Of a stretch of 64,000 nucleotides of DNA, positions 8,506 to 18,245 are shown piece by piece; position 1 is the stretch's first letter; every line of letters starts with the position of its first letter. Where the stretch lies: the NCBI RefSeq assembly GCF_900107375.1, contig NZ_FNPT01000009.1, forward strand, positions 102,262 through 166,261, read 5' to 3'. The notes under the pieces are model-generated. The model did not search any database, was not told the DNA's origin, and saw only the letters and a list, made by a program, of their open reading frames with translations. The translations under genes were made by a program, and so were the position numbers. The stretch is from Lysobacter sp. yr284. Lineage in GTDB: Bacteria > Pseudomonadota > Gammaproteobacteria > Xanthomonadales > Xanthomonadaceae.

Positions 8506-9537
8506 ATGAAGATGAAAGCAGTCGTGATGACCGGCGCCGGCCGCCCGTGGCAAGTCCACGAAGTGCCGGTGCCCGCGGTCGAACCGGGGCAGGTGCTGGT
8601 GCGGGTGCACGCCTCGGGCATGTGCTACACCGACGTGTGGGCGACCCAGGGCTATGGCGGCGATATCTACCCGCAGACGCCGGGCCATGAAGTCGTCGGC
8701 GAGGTCGTCGAGGTCGGCGCCGGCGTGCGCAGCCGCCGGGTCGGCGACCGGGTCGGCACCACCTGGGTGCAATCGGCCTGCGGCCGCTGCCCCTATTGCC
8801 GCCAGAACCGCCCGTTGAGCGGGCAGACCGCGATGAACTGCGTCGAGCCGCGCACCACCGGCTTCGCCGCCCAGGGCGGGCACGCCGAGTACATCGCCAT
8901 CGCCGCCGAGGGCACGGTGCTGTTGCCGGACGGATTGGCCTACACCGACGCCGCGCCGATGATGTGCGCCGGCTACACCACCTGGAGCGGCCTGCGCGAC
9001 GCGCGGCCGCAGCCGCGCGAGCGCATCGCCGTGCTCGGCATCGGCGGGCTCGGGCATGTCGCGCTGCAGCTGTCCAGGGCGTGCGGCCACGACACCGTCG
9101 CGATCACCCATTCGGCCGACAAGCACGACTTGGCCCGGCAGCTGGGCGCGGACCACGTCGTCGCCGACGGCCGGCAGCTGCGCGAGATCGGCGGCGCCGA
9201 CGTGCTGCTGGTGACCAGCAACGATTTCGCGTCGGCCCAGGAAGCGGTCGCCGGCTTGCGCGTGGACGGGCGCATCGTGCTGTGCGGGCTGGACTTCAGC
9301 CGGCCGTTCTCGATCTCGTCGGAAGGCGTGCCGTTCCACATGATGCGCCAGCGCGTCGTCGGCGCCACCCACGGCGGCCAGCGCTACCTGAGCGAGGTGC
9401 TGGAGCTGGCCGCGCAGGGCAAGGTCAAGCCGATCGTGGAGACCTTCGCGCTCGACCAAGCCAACGAAGCCTACGACCGGCTGGCCTCGGGACGGATGCG
9501 GTTTCGCGGCGTGTTCACGCCGTCGCAGCGCGGTTGA
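8506..9537 (+). CDS. Zinc-dependent alcohol dehydrogenase
   Basis: 343 residues, MDR superfamily. The catalytic zinc site is visible as Cys in GMCYTD (about 38) and GHE in TPGHEVVGEVVEVG. The Rossmann motif GIGGLGHVALQ is near residue 180. The structural zinc loop is odd: ACGRCPYC is followed by Cys after 13 rather than 7 residues, so the fourth ligand may be displaced. RBS GCAGGAGC precedes the ATG. The overall pattern (AHP/AdhP-like, propanol-preferring) suggests oxidation of short primary alcohols or reduction of aldehydes with NAD(P). Confidence 0.9.
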   Translation: MKMKAVVMTGAGRPWQVHEVPVPAVEPGQVLVRVHASGMCYTDVWATQGYGGDIYPQTPGHEVVGEVVEVGAGVRSRRVGDRVGTTWVQSACGRCPYCRQNRPLSGQTAMNCVEPRTTGFAAQGGHAEYIAIAAEGTVLLPDGLAYTDAAPMMCAGYTTWSGLRDARPQPRERIAVLGIGGLGHVALQLSRACGHDTVAITHSADKHDLARQLGADHVVADGRQLREIGGADVLLVTSNDFASAQEAVAGLRVDGRIVLCGLDFSRPFSISSEGVPFHMMRQRVVGATHGGQRYLSEVLELAAQGKVKPIVETFALDQANEAYDRLASGRMRFRGVFTPSQRG

Positions 9538-9609
9538 GGCGGGCGCGGGGACGTTGCGCGCGCGGCGCGCCCGGACGCAACGGCGCCGCGCGCGCCGCGC
9601 CGCCACGGC

Positions 9610-11052
9610 TCAGTCGACCAGTTCCTGCACGTAGCGCATCAGGCGTTCGAGCAGATCCGGCGCGTCCGGCTCCGCCGCGGGCGTCGCCGCCGCGCCGAAG
9701 CGGCGCGCGCCCGGCGCCGGTTTCGGCGCCGGCGCGAGCGCGCCGACGTCGCGCACGATCCCCATCGGCGCGTAGCCGCTGTAGCCGGGAAACACCGCGG
9801 CCAGGTCGCTGTTGCCCATGCGCTTGACCAGCAGCTCCGACAGCACCTGGCGATGGTCGGTGGTCACCGGCACGTCGCCGAAGTGCGGCGACAGGATTTC
9901 CGGGTCCAGCCCCGACCACGAGCCGTAGAAGCGCCGCCCGTTGACCGCGCCGCCGAGCACCAGCACCGGGTTGCCGTAGCCGTGGTCGGTGCCGCCGCTG
10001 GCGTTGGCGCGCACGCGCCGGCCGAATTCGGACTGCACCACCACGGTCACGCGGCCGGCGTGGCCGCTGGCGTCGAGCGCGGCGTAGAACGCCGACAGCC
10101 CCTGCGACAGCTCGGCGATCTTGTTCTGGTAGTAGTGGTAGCCGCTGCCGGCGGTGCCCTGGCCGTCGTGGGTGTCCCAGCCGCCGAGGTCGAGGGTGGC
10201 GTAGCGCAGGCCCAGGCCGAACTGGATCGACTGGGCGATGGTCCACAACTGCTGCGCGAACGTCGTGGTCGGCCAGCCGGCCGGCACCGCGCTGTAGCTC
10301 TGGGTGGCGATCACCCGCAGCGCGCTGTCGGCGCGCTGGCCGCCGAGTTCCAGCGGCGAACGGCCGGTCCACAGGCTGGCGAGGGTTTCGTTGACGCCGC
10401 GAAAGCCCGCCGGCGAGCCGCTGCGCGCGGTCTGCCACGACCACGCGCCGGCGTTGAGGGCGAAGTCGGACGGGCTGCCCATGGTCAGCGCCTGCACCGA
10501 GGACAGCAGCCCGGCCGGCTGGCGCGAGGCGACGCCGAGCGCCGGCAGCCGTTCGCTGCCGTCCATGCCCGGCTGGGTGTTCATCGCCCGCGCCATCCAG
10601 CCGCTGCCGATCCCCTGCGCGCCGGGCGTGCCCAGGTCGATGTAGAGCTGCGCGTCGAAGTGGCTGCGGGTGACGCTGGTCAGCAGGCCGCAGGCGTGGA
10701 CGATGCCCATGCGCCCGGACACCCACAGGTCGCGCAGGCCGCTCGCCGACGGGTGCAGGCCGAAGCCGGTGCCGCCGCCGCTGGCCAGGGTCAGCGGCAA
10801 CGCGGCGTAGGCGCCGGTCGCGGCGACCGCCAGGTTCGGCCGCGCCTGTTCGTAGAACGTGCGGTCGGCGCCGTCGATCGGCACCACCAGGTTGAGCCCG
10901 TCCAGGCCGCCGCGCAGGAACAGGTGGACGATGGTGTCGTGGCCGTTGGCGGCGGCCAGGGCAGGCGGGGCGAACAGCAGCGACGGGCCGGCGACCGCGG
11001 TCGCGGCGGCGGTGGCGCAGGTGCCCTTGAGGAAGTCGCGTCGGGTGGTCAT
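9610..11052 (-). CDS. DUF1501 domain protein with Tat signal
   Basis: 480 residues. It starts MTTRRDFLKGTCATAAATAVAGPS, a twin-arginine signal (RRDFLK) with a hydrophobic core. The mature part shows DUF1501/sulfatase-like motifs: LFLRGGLDGLNLVVPI, TLDLGGWDTHDGQG, VVVQSEFGRRVRANASGGTDHGYGNPVLVLGG. These proteins are predicted to be exported folded. They almost always pair with a DUF1800 gene, as here: the partner ends 12 nt upstream at 11065. Biochemical activity is unproven. Confidence 0.9.
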   Translation of the reverse strand: MTTRRDFLKGTCATAAATAVAGPSLLFAPPALAAANGHDTIVHLFLRGGLDGLNLVVPIDGADRTFYEQARPNLAVAATGAYAALPLTLASGGGTGFGLHPSASGLRDLWVSGRMGIVHACGLLTSVTRSHFDAQLYIDLGTPGAQGIGSGWMARAMNTQPGMDGSERLPALGVASRQPAGLLSSVQALTMGSPSDFALNAGAWSWQTARSGSPAGFRGVNETLASLWTGRSPLELGGQRADSALRVIATQSYSAVPAGWPTTTFAQQLWTIAQSIQFGLGLRYATLDLGGWDTHDGQGTAGSGYHYYQNKIAELSQGLSAFYAALDASGHAGRVTVVVQSEFGRRVRANASGGTDHGYGNPVLVLGGAVNGRRFYGSWSGLDPEILSPHFGDVPVTTDHRQVLSELLVKRMGNSDLAAVFPGYSGYAPMGIVRDVGALAPAPKPAPGARRFGAAATPAAEPDAPDLLERLMRYVQELVD

Positions 11053-11064
11053 GGCGGCACCTGC

Positions 11065-12834
11065 TCAGCGGGTGAGGAATTCGGGCGACATCAGGATCAG
11101 CGAGACCATGCTGCGCAGCCGATCCTGGTTGTAGTGGCGCTTGAGGTCGCTCGCGGCCCAGACGTTGTCGTCGGCGATGGCGTAGGTCGCCGGATCGCCG
11201 TTCTGGGCCATGAACGCGACCAGCACCTGTTTGCGCGCGGCGATGGGCTGGTAGCCGAGGATGCGCTGGCACCAGTAATCGACCAGCGCGTTGGCGGTCC
11301 AGGTGCCGACCTTGTTGCGGGTGGCGGCGAGGATCGGCGCCAGCGGCACGCCGTTGTCCTGGGTCTCGGTGAGCCAGTTGAGGATCTTCCAGGTCATCGC
11401 GTAGCTGCCCGAACCCGACCACGCTTCGCGCGTGTCGGGATAGCCGTTCGGCGCCGGCCAGTCGTACGGCGCGTGGCCGGTGAAGCCCATGCGCCAGGCG
11501 AATTCGTCGCTCTTGGCGTTGCCGGGCGCGAGCGTCCAGTCGCTGCCGAGCGCGCGCATCGCCGCGGCCACCGCTTCGAACGGACGCCGCGCCTTGGCCC
11601 CCCACACGTTGATGAAGGCGTCGGTGTTGAGGATGTGGCGCAGGGTCTTGGCGATCTGGTCCGGTGCTTGCCAGTTCTGCCGGAACACCGCCGCCGCGCT
11701 CGCCACCAGCGCCGGGTCGGGCGTGTCGGAGACGAAACGCCGGATCAGCTTCTTGCAGATGAAGCGCGCCACGCCGGGATGGCTGGCGAGGCGGTCGAGC
11801 ACGTCGCGGCCGTCCTTCAGCGCCGGCTGTTCGGGATACAGCATGCGCCCGAGCAGGAACTTCGGCCCGGCGTCGTGCCAGGCCTGGCGATAGACGAAGC
11901 CGCCGTCGTTGTCGCTGGGGAACTGCCAGTGGCCGTTCTTGACCGACCAGCCGGTGAAGGCCGCGGCGGTCTCGTACACGTCGATGTCGGTGTAGCCGGC
12001 CGGGTAGTTGGGATCGTCGGCGTCCGGCGGCACCTGGAACGGGTCCATGAAGCCCAGGTAGTGCTCGGCGCCGAGCGTGTGCAGCTCCAGCAACTCGCGG
12101 GCGAAGTTCTCGTTCGGGCCGGCGCGGGTGTTGGCGGCGTTGTCGAGGTAGAAGAGCATCGACGTGCTCTTGGCCACTTCCTCGAGCATCGTGCGGAAGT
12201 TGCCGAACGCATGCGGGCGCAGCACGTCGCGCTGGTAATGCACGAACACCGGGCCGGCATCGAAGTCGCCGACGGTGACGTTGAAGTGGTCGTGCCAGAA
12301 ATTGACCGTCGCCTCGCGCAGCTGGCGCTTGGAGTGGACCGCGCGCACCAGCGCGCCGCGCTGCGCTTCCCAGGCCGGGCGCATGCGGATCTCGTAGGCG
12401 GGGTTGGGCTTGACGTGGTCTTCCCACAGCTGGGTCAGCGACTTGCCCAGGGTGGTATAGCCGGCCGCGGCCAGGCGCGCGTCGAGCGCGCTGTCGTCGA
12501 TGTTGGCCCAATCGAGCTGCCAGTCGATCCAGTTGGCCAGGCGCTGCGCGCCGGTGCTGCCGAGCGCGTTGAACTCGGCCATCGACTGGGCGGTGGCGCC
12601 GTAGCTGAGGTTGTTGAGCGCGCGCACCGCGAACGGCGCCTTCAGCAAGTCCTTGGGAAACGCCGCGCCCGGCGCGGCCTGCACGTCCGGCGCCGCGGCG
12701 AAGGCTGCGGCGGACGCGCCGGCGAGTTTCGCGCGCGCGGCCCTGGACGGCGCGGCGCGGCCGAGCGCGCCGTAGCGTTGCAGCAGGTGGCGGCGCAGCG
12801 CGTCGCGCTCGGAACTCGACAACGGGCTGGACAT
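11065..12834 (-). CDS. DUF1800 domain protein
   Basis: 589 residues from the ATG at 12834. Family signatures are FPKDLLKAPFAVRALNNLSYG, REATVNFWHDHFNV, NFARELLELHTLGAEHY, AAAFTGWSV, RFICKKLIRRFVSDTP and RSMVSLILMSPEFLTR near the C-terminus. It forms a two-gene operon with the DUF1501 gene. No obvious signal peptide: the start SSPLSSSERDALRRHLLQRYG is polar, so export, if any, may be together with the Tat partner (inference). The longer upstream frame was rejected as Arg/Ala-rich noise. Confidence 0.88.
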   Translation of the reverse strand: MSSPLSSSERDALRRHLLQRYGALGRAAPSRAARAKLAGASAAAFAAAPDVQAAPGAAFPKDLLKAPFAVRALNNLSYGATAQSMAEFNALGSTGAQRLANWIDWQLDWANIDDSALDARLAAAGYTTLGKSLTQLWEDHVKPNPAYEIRMRPAWEAQRGALVRAVHSKRQLREATVNFWHDHFNVTVGDFDAGPVFVHYQRDVLRPHAFGNFRTMLEEVAKSTSMLFYLDNAANTRAGPNENFARELLELHTLGAEHYLGFMDPFQVPPDADDPNYPAGYTDIDVYETAAAFTGWSVKNGHWQFPSDNDGGFVYRQAWHDAGPKFLLGRMLYPEQPALKDGRDVLDRLASHPGVARFICKKLIRRFVSDTPDPALVASAAAVFRQNWQAPDQIAKTLRHILNTDAFINVWGAKARRPFEAVAAAMRALGSDWTLAPGNAKSDEFAWRMGFTGHAPYDWPAPNGYPDTREAWSGSGSYAMTWKILNWLTETQDNGVPLAPILAATRNKVGTWTANALVDYWCQRILGYQPIAARKQVLVAFMAQNGDPATYAIADDNVWAASDLKRHYNQDRLRSMVSLILMSPEFLTR

Positions 12835-13339
12835 GGCGCACTCCGGTTGGGCTGGCGTCGACGCGGCGTGACGACGGCGGGCGAACGGGGGCGCGAGCTT
12901 AAGGGCGCGGGCAAGTCGCAAAGCCTTGGCTGCGTCACAGAACGCCATGAATGCGAATGCGCGCCGTCACTGTTTGCGCGCGGCTCTCGTTGGCTCGCCG
13001 CGCAGGCGCGCAATGCTTGGCGGCTCGCGCGTGACGCACTGCACGCGCGCTGCGCTTAGCCGGTGTCGTCGTGTGCGTGCGGTTTGCCGCGTTTGCTGTT
13101 TCGAGCCGGTCGCGACGCGGATCGCGCGCGTTCGCGAAGCGTGCGTGAGGACACAAGCGCGCTGCGGCGCACGCGGCAGACTAATCACCGCACACGCAAA
13201 TTCCGTGGCGACATAAGCAGATGCACGGGCTTCATTTCTGCATATGTTGCGCAGCAACAAAGATGCTTCATCGCTTCGGCGCGCATAAGGGGATTCCACC
13301 AGCGCATGCCGGGCTTCCATCCGCAGAGGACCACTCTCC
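12835..13339. promoter_or_regulatory. Upstream region of TonB-dependent receptor
   Basis: About 500 bases between divergent genes with no convincing ORF. From about 13185 the sequence becomes A+T-richer and contains the small dyad TGTTGC-gca-GCAACA (13245-13259), a possible operator or leader hairpin. No typical Fur box was seen. Confidence 0.4.
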
Positions 13340-16114
13340 ATGCAAGCCGCGTTCCGGCCGCAGCGCCGTCCGCTGTCCGTTTTCCTGGCGCTGGCGCTGT
13401 CGGCGCTGGCCGCACCCGCCGTCGCCGCCGATGCCGCCGCCGAAGCCCAGGCCGACGCGCCGCAGGCCGATCGTCCGGCCACCACCCTCGACCAGGTCGT
13501 CGTCACCGGCTCGCGCATCCCGCGCGCGAGCCTGGAAGGGCCGTCGCCGGTCACCGTGATCAGCGCCGAGCAGATCGACAAGCAAGGCTTCCGCAGCGCT
13601 TTCGACGCGCTCGCCGCGCTGAGCCAGAACACCGGCGTAGTCCAGGGCGAGGACTTCGGCAACACCTTCACCCCGGCCGCCAACGTCATCAACCTGCGCG
13701 GCCTCGGCCCCAACCACACCCTGGTGCTGATCAACGGCCGCCGCCAGGCCGACTACCCGGTGGCCTACGAAGGCTCGGTCAACGTCGTCAACCTGGCCAA
13801 CATCCCCAGCGCGCTGATCGAGCGCATCGAAGTGCTCGGCGGCGGCGCCTCGGCGGTGTACGGCTCCGACGCGGTCGCCGGCGTGGTCAACTTCATCCTC
13901 AAGAAGAAGTTCGACGGCACCCAGGTCAACGTGCGCGCCGGCGGCACCGAGCACGGCGGCGGCCAGAACCAGCGCCTGCAGGTGGTCAGCGGTTATTCCA
14001 ACGACCGCTTCGACGCGGTCTACGGCGTCGAGCTTTCGCACCGCCAGGCGATCTGGGGCGACCAGCGCGACTTCATGGATTCGCTGCTCGACAACCCGAC
14101 CGGCGATCCGATCAACCCGACCCAGGTCGGCTTCCGCCGCAACGCCGGCACCAACGGCTTCATCGACCCGGGCGCGGCCTGCGGCGGTTTGTCCGGCCTG
14201 TACCACGGCTCCACCGTGCGCGCCAACAACCCGCGCCAGGGCTGGTACTGCGGCAGCAACGAGGCCGCGCCGGCGTTCTGGACCCTGCAGACGCAGAAGA
14301 AGAACGCCGACGCCTACGGCCTGCTGACCTGGCACCTGAGCGAGCGCACCGAGCTGTTCGCCGACGTGCAGCTGGGCATCGCCAGCATCGAGAACAACAC
14401 CCGCGCGCCGAGCTGGACCTCGGACAACAACTACTTCCTCAACCAGGCCAGCGGCCTCAACGAGATCTGGTACCGGCGCATCGCGCCGGAGGAAATCGGC
14501 TCGGCCCACGCCAACAACAACCGCTTCCTGGAGCGCTCCTGGGCGTTCTCGGTCGGCGCGCGCGGCGCGCTGGGCGACAGCGACTGGAACTACGAACTGG
14601 CCTACAACCACGGCCGCAACGAGAACCGGACCAAGCGCCGCCAGTTCCTGGCCGGCATCAACGAGTTCTTCCTCGGCCCGCGCCTGGGCACCACCGCGGC
14701 CGGGATCGGCATCTACAACCCCGATCCGTCGCGCCTGTACACCGCGCTGACGCCGGCCGACTACCAGCGCCTGACCGGCTTCTACGAGGGCGTCAACGCC
14801 GCCTGGATCCAGAACCTGAGCTTCAGCGTCAACGGCAACCTGTTCGACCTGCCGGCCGGCACGGTCGGCTTCGCCGGGGTGATCGAGGCCGGCACCCAGG
14901 GCTACAGCAACCGTCCCGATCCGCGCCTGGGCGACGGCACGTTCTGGAACACCAGCGCCGGCTCGCGCTCCAGCGGCGACCGCGACCGCTACGCGATCGG
15001 CGCCGAGCTCAGCATCCCGATCTTCAGCACGCTGACCGCCTCGGCCGCGGCGCGCTACGACGAGTTCCGCTTCGCCGGGCGCAAGTCGGGCAAGGCCACC
15101 TGGAACGCCGGCCTGGAGTACCGCCCGACCGACAGCCTGCTGGTGCGCGCCACCGCCGCGACCAGCTTCCGCGCGCCGGACATGAACTACATCTTCGCCG
15201 CCGAGACCCGCGGCTATAACCCGGGCATGACCGACTACTGGCGCTGCCGCACCGCCGGCCAGGCCTACGACGACTGCGATTTCTCCGGCCTGGCGATCGA
15301 CTACACCAGCAACGGCAACACCGGGCTGAAGCCGGAGAACGGCAAGTCCTACGGCGTCGGCGTGGTCTGGTCGCCGTCGCAGAACTTCGACCTGTCGGTG
15401 GACTACTACTCGATCCGGCTGGAGGACGAGGTCACCAACCTCAGCAGCAGCCGGATCCTGCGCGAGGAGGCCGACTGCCGCCTCGGCCAGACCCTCGGCG
15501 GCGAGCCGCGCGACATCAATTCGGCCAATTGCCGCGAAGTGCTGAGCCGGGTGATCCGCAACCCCTCCAACGCGCCGGTGCAGCCCGACCAGGTGCGCCG
15601 GGTGCTGGTCAACGCGATCAACGCCGCGTCCGAGCGCACCGACGGCGTCGACGTCAAGGGCAACCTGCGCTGGAGCGCGGGCCGCTTCGGCGACTTCGCG
15701 GCCAACGTCGCCTACACCCTGGTGATCAAGCACGACTACCAGCAGTTCGCCGACGACCCGCGCATCGACCTGCGCAACACCCTCGACCCGCTGGAAGCCG
15801 GCGACTGGCGCAGCAAGGTCAACACCGGCCTGAGCTGGACGCTCGGCGCGTGGACCACCAACCTCAGCGCCTACCGCTACGGCAGCCTGCCCAAGAGCGA
15901 CGGCAGCGGCCGCTACGGCCCGTACACCAAGTACAACGGCAGCGTGTCGTACAAGTTCGGCGACCGCTCCACGCTGTCGCTGATCGTCAACAACCTGCGC
16001 GATTCCGACCCGCCGCAGGACCGCAACAACGGCGGCTGGCCGTTCTATCCGGTCGGCAACTACGATCCGTACGGCCGCCAGTTCTGGCTCGAGTACGACG
16101 TGCGCTTCGACTGA
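13340..16114 (+). CDS. TonB-dependent outer-membrane receptor
   Basis: 924 residues. Signal peptide LSVFLALALSALAAPAVA at about 12-29. TonB-box-like TTLDQVVVTGSRIP at about 47-60. The plug domain (PSPVTVISAEQIDKQGF to VYGSDAVAGVVNFILKKKFDG) runs to about 195. The rest is a large beta-barrel with repeated aromatic strands and TSFRAPDMNYIFAAETRG and NTGLKPENGKSYGVGVVWSPSQNF, typical of barrel ends. The class is that of the large Xanthomonadaceae receptors with long extracellular loops, whose ligands range from siderophores to plant or fungal saccharides. The ligand cannot be told here. Confidence 0.92.
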   Translation: MQAAFRPQRRPLSVFLALALSALAAPAVAADAAAEAQADAPQADRPATTLDQVVVTGSRIPRASLEGPSPVTVISAEQIDKQGFRSAFDALAALSQNTGVVQGEDFGNTFTPAANVINLRGLGPNHTLVLINGRRQADYPVAYEGSVNVVNLANIPSALIERIEVLGGGASAVYGSDAVAGVVNFILKKKFDGTQVNVRAGGTEHGGGQNQRLQVVSGYSNDRFDAVYGVELSHRQAIWGDQRDFMDSLLDNPTGDPINPTQVGFRRNAGTNGFIDPGAACGGLSGLYHGSTVRANNPRQGWYCGSNEAAPAFWTLQTQKKNADAYGLLTWHLSERTELFADVQLGIASIENNTRAPSWTSDNNYFLNQASGLNEIWYRRIAPEEIGSAHANNNRFLERSWAFSVGARGALGDSDWNYELAYNHGRNENRTKRRQFLAGINEFFLGPRLGTTAAGIGIYNPDPSRLYTALTPADYQRLTGFYEGVNAAWIQNLSFSVNGNLFDLPAGTVGFAGVIEAGTQGYSNRPDPRLGDGTFWNTSAGSRSSGDRDRYAIGAELSIPIFSTLTASAAARYDEFRFAGRKSGKATWNAGLEYRPTDSLLVRATAATSFRAPDMNYIFAAETRGYNPGMTDYWRCRTAGQAYDDCDFSGLAIDYTSNGNTGLKPENGKSYGVGVVWSPSQNFDLSVDYYSIRLEDEVTNLSSSRILREEADCRLGQTLGGEPRDINSANCREVLSRVIRNPSNAPVQPDQVRRVLVNAINAASERTDGVDVKGNLRWSAGRFGDFAANVAYTLVIKHDYQQFADDPRIDLRNTLDPLEAGDWRSKVNTGLSWTLGAWTTNLSAYRYGSLPKSDGSGRYGPYTKYNGSVSYKFGDRSTLSLIVNNLRDSDPPQDRNNGGWPFYPVGNYDPYGRQFWLEYDVRFD

Positions 16115-16177
16115 GGCGTTCCCGCGGCCGCGCGCCGGGCCGATGCGGCCCGGCCTGCGCGCCGGCAGGCGACGGGA

Positions 16178-16203
16178 AAGGCGGGCCGTTCGGCCCGCTT
16201 TTC
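16178..16203. terminator. Bidirectional terminator
   Basis: AAAGGCGGGCCG-ttCGGCCCGCTTTT stem-loop with an A run on the left and T run on the right. It separates the convergent receptor gene and the small secreted protein gene. Confidence 0.75.
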
Positions 16204-16251
16204 GCTTGTCCGGGACGGGGCGTGCGCCGCCGCTGCGGCGGCGCGGATGGC

Positions 16252-16680
16252 TCAGATCGGCCCGCCGATCGCCACGGTGCGGCCCAGCGTGGTCGCCACG
16301 CCGGTGGCCAGGTTGGTGTAGGTGACCGAGACGGTGTCGATCACGCCGCCGCCGGCGCCGCTTTGGTAGGTCACGTAGCAGCGGTTGGTCGTGCACGGCA
16401 GGACCATGCCGACGTCGTTGGTCCACACGTAGCTGTAATTGCCGGCCGGCAGGTTGCGCACCTCGAAGTCGGCGCGGTAGCTGCTGGACGGATAGAACGA
16501 AGTGCAGCGGCCGAACGGGCCGTTGCCCGGCTGGTCGTTGGGGCCGACGAAGCACCACAGCAGCGGATTGCTGCCGGGCTGGGCCTGGGCGGTGGCCGGC
16601 ACCGCGAACGAGCCGGCCGCGGCCAGCGCCAGCATGCCGGTCAGCGCCGCGTTGGCCAGCGTTTGTCCGATCGATTTCAT
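16252..16680 (-). CDS. Small secreted hypothetical protein
   Basis: 142 residues. The signal peptide (TLANAALTGMLALAAAGSFAVPATAQA) ends near residue 33. The mature part is Gly/Ser/Thr/Tyr-rich with four Cys (LWCFVG, GRCTSF, LPCTTNRCYV) and a beta-rich, Ig-like C-terminus ending IGGPI. RBS AGGAAGGGA precedes the ATG at 16680. It resembles no enzyme family that I recognise; probably a disulfide-bonded extracellular or periplasmic protein. Confidence 0.7.
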   Translation of the reverse strand: MKSIGQTLANAALTGMLALAAAGSFAVPATAQAQPGSNPLLWCFVGPNDQPGNGPFGRCTSFYPSSSYRADFEVRNLPAGNYSYVWTNDVGMVLPCTTNRCYVTYQSGAGGGVIDTVSVTYTNLATGVATTLGRTVAIGGPI

Positions 16681-17036
16681 GAGATCCCTTCCTGTCTGAC
16701 GCCAGTCCATTCCTGGCGGTCGCAGCTTAGGCCGCGGCGGCCGCGCGCGGGCCGGACTGTCGTTAGTGACAGGCGCGCCGCGCGCTGCGGGTCGCGGCGG
16801 CGCGCGCAATTGCGGCATCGGTCGGGTTCCGCGCCGCGTTGCAGCACGCGCCTGCGCGGGGCGCCGCGGCGGCTTGCCGCAGTCGGGTCGGCCGGGGCGG
16901 TGCGATAATCGGCTGTTGCGCGGTCGCCCGCTGCGGATCGCCGGTGCCGGATCGAATGTCGCCATTCGTCCGTCCCGGACCGCCATGGCGAGACCGTCCG
17001 CCGCGACACCGTCCGCTCCGCTGCCGAGGCCCGTCC

Positions 17037-18245
17037 GTGCTGCAACTGCTGATCTACCTGCGCTATCTGTCGGTGGCCGGCCAGATGCTCACCGTGGTGT
17101 TCGTCGCCCAGCGCCTGAACCTGCCGATCCCGGCGCGCGCGCTGCTGTCGATCTCGGCCGGGCTGCTGCTGTTCAACGTGCTCAGCCACTGGTGGTGGCT
17201 GGCCCACCGCGAAGCCGGCCCGCGCGCGCTGGCGCTGCAGCTGCTGGTGGACCTGCTGGCGCTGACCGCGCTGCTGTATTTCTCCGGCGGCCCGGCCAAC
17301 CCCTTCGTCTCGCTGTACCTGGTGCCGGTGGCGCTGGCGGCGATCGGCCTGGACATCGCGCCGATGCTGGGCCTGACCGTGCTCACCGCGGCGCTCTACA
17401 CCTGGCTGATGGGCCACCACGTCGAGCTGCCGCACCTGCACGGCAGCGACTTCCAGCTGCACGTCACCGGCATGTGGGTCAACTTCCTGCTCTCGGCCGG
17501 GATCATGGCGGTGGTGCTGAGCCGGTTCATGACCATCGTGCGCGAACAGCGGCGCAGCCTGTCGGAGGCGCGCGAACGCGCGATCCGCGACGAATCGCTG
17601 TCGGCGCTGGGCTCGCTCGCGGCCGGCACCGCGCACGAGCTCAACACGCCGCTGGCGACGATGGGCCTGCTGGTCGACGACTGGATGTCCGGCGAGCACC
17701 CGCCGCCGCGCGAGGACCTGGAACTGCTGCGCTCGCAGCTCGCGCATTGCCGCGACCACGTGCGCGCGCTGGCCGAGATGGCGCGCCGCGGCGCCGCCGG
17801 CGAGAGTTCGGTCGAGCCCGGCGACGGCTTCGTCCACGCCTGCGTCGACCGCTGGCGGCTGTTGCGCCCCAACGCCACCGCGCGCTTCCGCGGCGGCGCG
17901 GCCGGACGCCGGGTGCGGGTCGATCCGGGTATGCAGCAAGCGCTGATCAACCTGATCAACAACGCCGCCGACGCCAACGCCGCGGCCGGCATCGACGAGC
18001 CGGTCGAAGTCGAGACCGGCTTGCGCGAGGGGCGGTTCAACATCGCCATCCGCGACCGCGGCGCGGGCCCGGCGCGGATCGCGCGGCCGCGCCGCGACCA
18101 CGAAGGCAGCGGCCTGGGCATCGGCCTGCTGATCTCGAAATCGAGCATCGAGCGCAGCCGCGGCACGGTCAGGCAGGGCGAGCGCGACGGCGGCGGCTGC
18201 GTCACCGAAGTGGAATTGCCGCTGGTCGCGGAGGGCGCGGCGTGA
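17037..18245 (+). CDS. Redox-sensing histidine kinase, RegB/PrrB type
   Basis: 402 residues from a GTG start at 17037 (an ATG at 16956 would add a Pro/Arg-rich tail). Six hydrophobic segments fill residues 5-165. The quinone-binding heptad GGxxNPF of RegB is present as GGPANPF (84-90). The H-box AAGTAHELNTPLATM places the phospho-acceptor at His200. A Cys in LRSQLAHCRDH (about 238) corresponds to the redox-switch cysteine region of RegB. N-box INLINNAADAN and G-box GSGLGIGLLISKS follow. RegB/RegA systems adjust respiration to oxygen or redox state. It overlaps its response regulator by 4 nt (GTGA). Confidence 0.9.
   Translation: MLQLLIYLRYLSVAGQMLTVVFVAQRLNLPIPARALLSISAGLLLFNVLSHWWWLAHREAGPRALALQLLVDLLALTALLYFSGGPANPFVSLYLVPVALAAIGLDIAPMLGLTVLTAALYTWLMGHHVELPHLHGSDFQLHVTGMWVNFLLSAGIMAVVLSRFMTIVREQRRSLSEARERAIRDESLSALGSLAAGTAHELNTPLATMGLLVDDWMSGEHPPPREDLELLRSQLAHCRDHVRALAEMARRGAAGESSVEPGDGFVHACVDRWRLLRPNATARFRGGAAGRRVRVDPGMQQALINLINNAADANAAAGIDEPVEVETGLREGRFNIAIRDRGAGPARIARPRRDHEGSGLGIGLLISKSSIERSRGTVRQGERDGGGCVTEVELPLVAEGAA

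Noticed and set aside
9515-12841. Very long - strand open frame (about 1100 codons)
   Set aside because: A shadow of the DUF1501 and DUF1800 genes in another frame; Arg/Gly/Ala-rich with no domain signature.
9853-13059. Long + strand open frame opposite DUF1501/DUF1800
   Set aside because: Antisense shadow caused by high G+C at codon position 3; low-complexity Val/Gly/Ala/Arg repeats.
13268-16558. Long - strand frame across the TonB receptor
   Set aside because: Antisense shadow of the receptor gene; no recognisable protein.
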